Both the position numbers and the translations under genes were made by a program. Below are positions 62,591 to 64,000 of a stretch of 64,000 nt of DNA, one piece after another. The stretch is from assembly GCA_025642065.1 (NCBI GenBank), contig JAODUP010000161.1, positions 197,001 through 261,000 on the forward strand. The letters are read 5' to 3'. How positions within the stretch are numbered: the stretch's first letter is position 1; each line of letters starts with the position of its first letter. Source of the DNA: Paralvinella palmiformis (Eukaryota; Annelida; Polychaeta; Terebellida; Alvinellidae). The notes under the pieces are model-generated. The model was not told the origin of the DNA. It saw only the letters and a program-made list of their open reading frames with translations, and did no database searches.

Positions 62591-63070
62591 AATGTCAACT
62601 TGGTTATCTGGTGTACCCCAGGGTTCACATCTTAGGCCTGTGGTTTTAGTAATCCTCTTTGGATCATTGGACAGCGATATGGCGTTAAATATCATTTTTA
62701 AGCTGAATTTATCGGTTTATCGTGACAATGAGATACAATTCGCCCCTAACCTTGAATAAATTAGAACACTGTATTTCTGATGTTAGTCTAACGACGACTC
62801 AAAATATTCTTACACAAATAATAATAAAATAAATGTTATCTATTTGGCTTCTGCGCCGTATGTCTAATTCCTAGAAAATCACTAGCGTTAAAGAATGATG
62901 TATAATCCATTTGTCTTAATGTGTCAGTTAACAAATCTACGCATTATTTTAGATAACCGAATTAACATGTATGAACATGTCTCATCAACATGTCGAGCTG
63001 CATATTTCAAAACAAATTTAACCCATTTATGTAACACTTTCTATTATTCACGCAGACGGATATTTGTCGT
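62591..63070 (+). mobile_element. L2/CR1-like LINE RT fragment, heavily decayed
   Basis: Plus-strand frames carry motif remnants in the order expected after GVPQGS: LVYPRVHILGLWF (a corrupted GVPQGSVLGP), LNKLEHCISDVSLTTTQN (about 62748-62808), then RINMYEHVSSTCRAAYFKT (about 62960-63020). LEHCISDV parallels LELCIADI in the LINE at 29055-30500, so both belong to related families. Numerous stops and no intact YADD. Confidence 0.75.
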
Positions 63071-63195
63071 TGCTTGCCCGTCCACGTAAAATATAAATAT
63101 TAATGTAAAATGCATACGCATTCTGTCGCATTGTGACACTATCCATCATCGGCCCAATTATGGATTTAACTTAGTGTTTACTGTACGATATGCTT

Positions 63196-63363
63196 ATGCC
63201 TTTTACCGTATTATTCCTGTAATATATTAGAGTACTACCACTTAAGTTGATGAACTATGTTCATTCCATTTATCAATGTATGCCTTTTACTGTATTATTC
63301 CTGTCACATATTAGAGTACTACAACTTAAGTTGATGAACTCTGTTCACTCCTTTTATCCACCT
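63196..63363 (+). repeat. Direct tandem duplication of 84 bp
   Basis: ATGCCTTTTAC starts at 63196 and at 63280, and the following 84 bases match with about nine substitutions (for example both contain ACTTAAGTTGATGAACT). Confidence 0.92.
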
Positions 63364-63587
63364 GATATGTACATAATTGTAAATTGTAATTTCGGATGTA
63401 TCGAGATTACGTCAGTAAGGGACTGTATTGGGAACTGTGTATGCATGTTGGGGTTGTGCTGTGCTTGTCATCGAACAGTAATGTGCCACATTTATCTCTC
63501 AAACCTTGTCGTCACCATTCTGACATGTATGTTAGCATTGTCGACCGACTGCTGGGGTGTAATTTTGTTTTCGATGATCCACCATGA

Positions 63588-64000
63588 TTGTATCTACTAA
63601 TCTGTACAGGGCACGCATTGGTATATGGAGCCTCCATGATTCGAGACAAAAGACCACCTCACGTGAAGTCTCACACTGAGCATAACGGAGCATTCTGTAT
63701 AAATATAATCTTGATTCTGTTACTATCGTTAACGGGTGATGTACATCCTAACCCTGGTCTCAATCGTTCTAAGAAATTAATTGACATATAAATGCTAGGA
63801 GTCTGAGGACTTATAATAATGAGACGTGTTCATTTCTCAAATTTGAATAAATCCAATTGCATGTGATACATGCTATGAAGTCAGATATTGTTTGTATCAA
63901 TGAAACATGGCTGGACAATTCCATACCCGATATAACAGTTGATATCCGAGATTATGACATTCACAGAAACGACAGAAATCGTCATGGGGGAGGGGTAGCG
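63588..64000 (+). mobile_element. 5' part of an APE-type LINE ORF2, cut by the window end
   Basis: A frame from 63588 encodes a hydrophobic stretch (ILILLLSLTGDVHPNPG, about 63705-63758), the 2A-like or pre-endonuclease motif common in invertebrate LINEs. A shifted frame then reads HINARSLRTYNNE (about 63784-63825), and a third MKSDIVCINETWLDNSI (63876 on) followed by DYDIHRNDRNRHGGGVA at the edge. NETW supplies the catalytic glutamate of APE endonucleases and RNRHGGGV the next conserved block. At least two frame breaks show it is not intact. The remainder lies to the right of this window. Confidence 0.87.

Overview
The window looks like nuclear DNA of an invertebrate animal, most likely a lophotrochozoan (mollusc-like). 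The reasons are AT-rich sequence, intron-rich genes with GT-AG splicing, many long compound microsatellites (CA/TA/GA, ACGC, ACTG/ACGG, AAT), and a dense layer of degraded non-LTR retrotransposons, tRNA-derived SINEs and small TIR elements. There is nothing prokaryotic: no operons, no ribosome-binding-site pattern, no CRISPR. I could not run any search, so the taxon is an inference.

Three host-type genes can be assembled by hand across introns. (1) 19781-24151 (+): a three-exon gene for a 160-residue four-pass claudin/PMP22/EMP-like membrane protein, with both introns in phase 1 and a probable non-coding 5' exon. (2) 38953-44036 (+): a complete ten-exon gene for a 506-residue DEG/ENaC (degenerin/ASIC-type) sodium channel subunit, with the HG gating motif, FPAVT motif, cysteine-rich ectodomain and a G-V-S selectivity filter, followed 35 bp later by AATAAA. 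(3) 57520-59168 (-): a THAP zinc-finger protein whose domain is split over three exons; its start is damaged or lies elsewhere.

The rest is mainly mobile DNA. On the minus strand at 12.4-16.4 kb lies a broken copy of a large multi-copy ORF family with a FEN/XPG-like (PIN-type) acidic and helix-hairpin motif and a cysteine-rich tail; it is split by a 5'-truncated LINE in the same orientation. A CR1-like LINE (25.6-27.7 kb) is split by a tRNA-derived SINE between two reverse transcriptase motifs. An L2/CR1-like LINE lies at 29.0-30.5 kb, just 3' of a second SINE family whose clean copy at 7.44 kb still has a 13-bp target-site duplication. A near full-length but frameshifted APE-type LINE fills 48.0-51.9 kb and is followed by seven copies of a 49-bp tandem repeat. 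More LINE pieces sit at 54.0-55.2 and 62.6-63.1 kb, and the 5' part of another, carrying a 2A-like NPG motif, runs off the right edge.

Four non-autonomous DNA elements have recognisable terminal inverted repeats: three with CAG ends and TA-type targets (3.48, 21.1 and 44.2 kb) and one with TTAA target sites (36.56 kb). A roughly 400-bp dispersed repeat occurs three times (17, 38 and 54 kb), twice directly followed by a CA/GA microsatellite. The long stretches between (1-2.6, 5-7.4, 7.6-9.6, 10-12.2, 17.5-19.4, 30.6-36.5, 44.8-47 and 59.3-62.6 kb) are AT-rich and show no recognisable gene, apart from two unassigned coding-like segments at 31.45-31.67 kb (-) and 47.12-47.31 kb (+).
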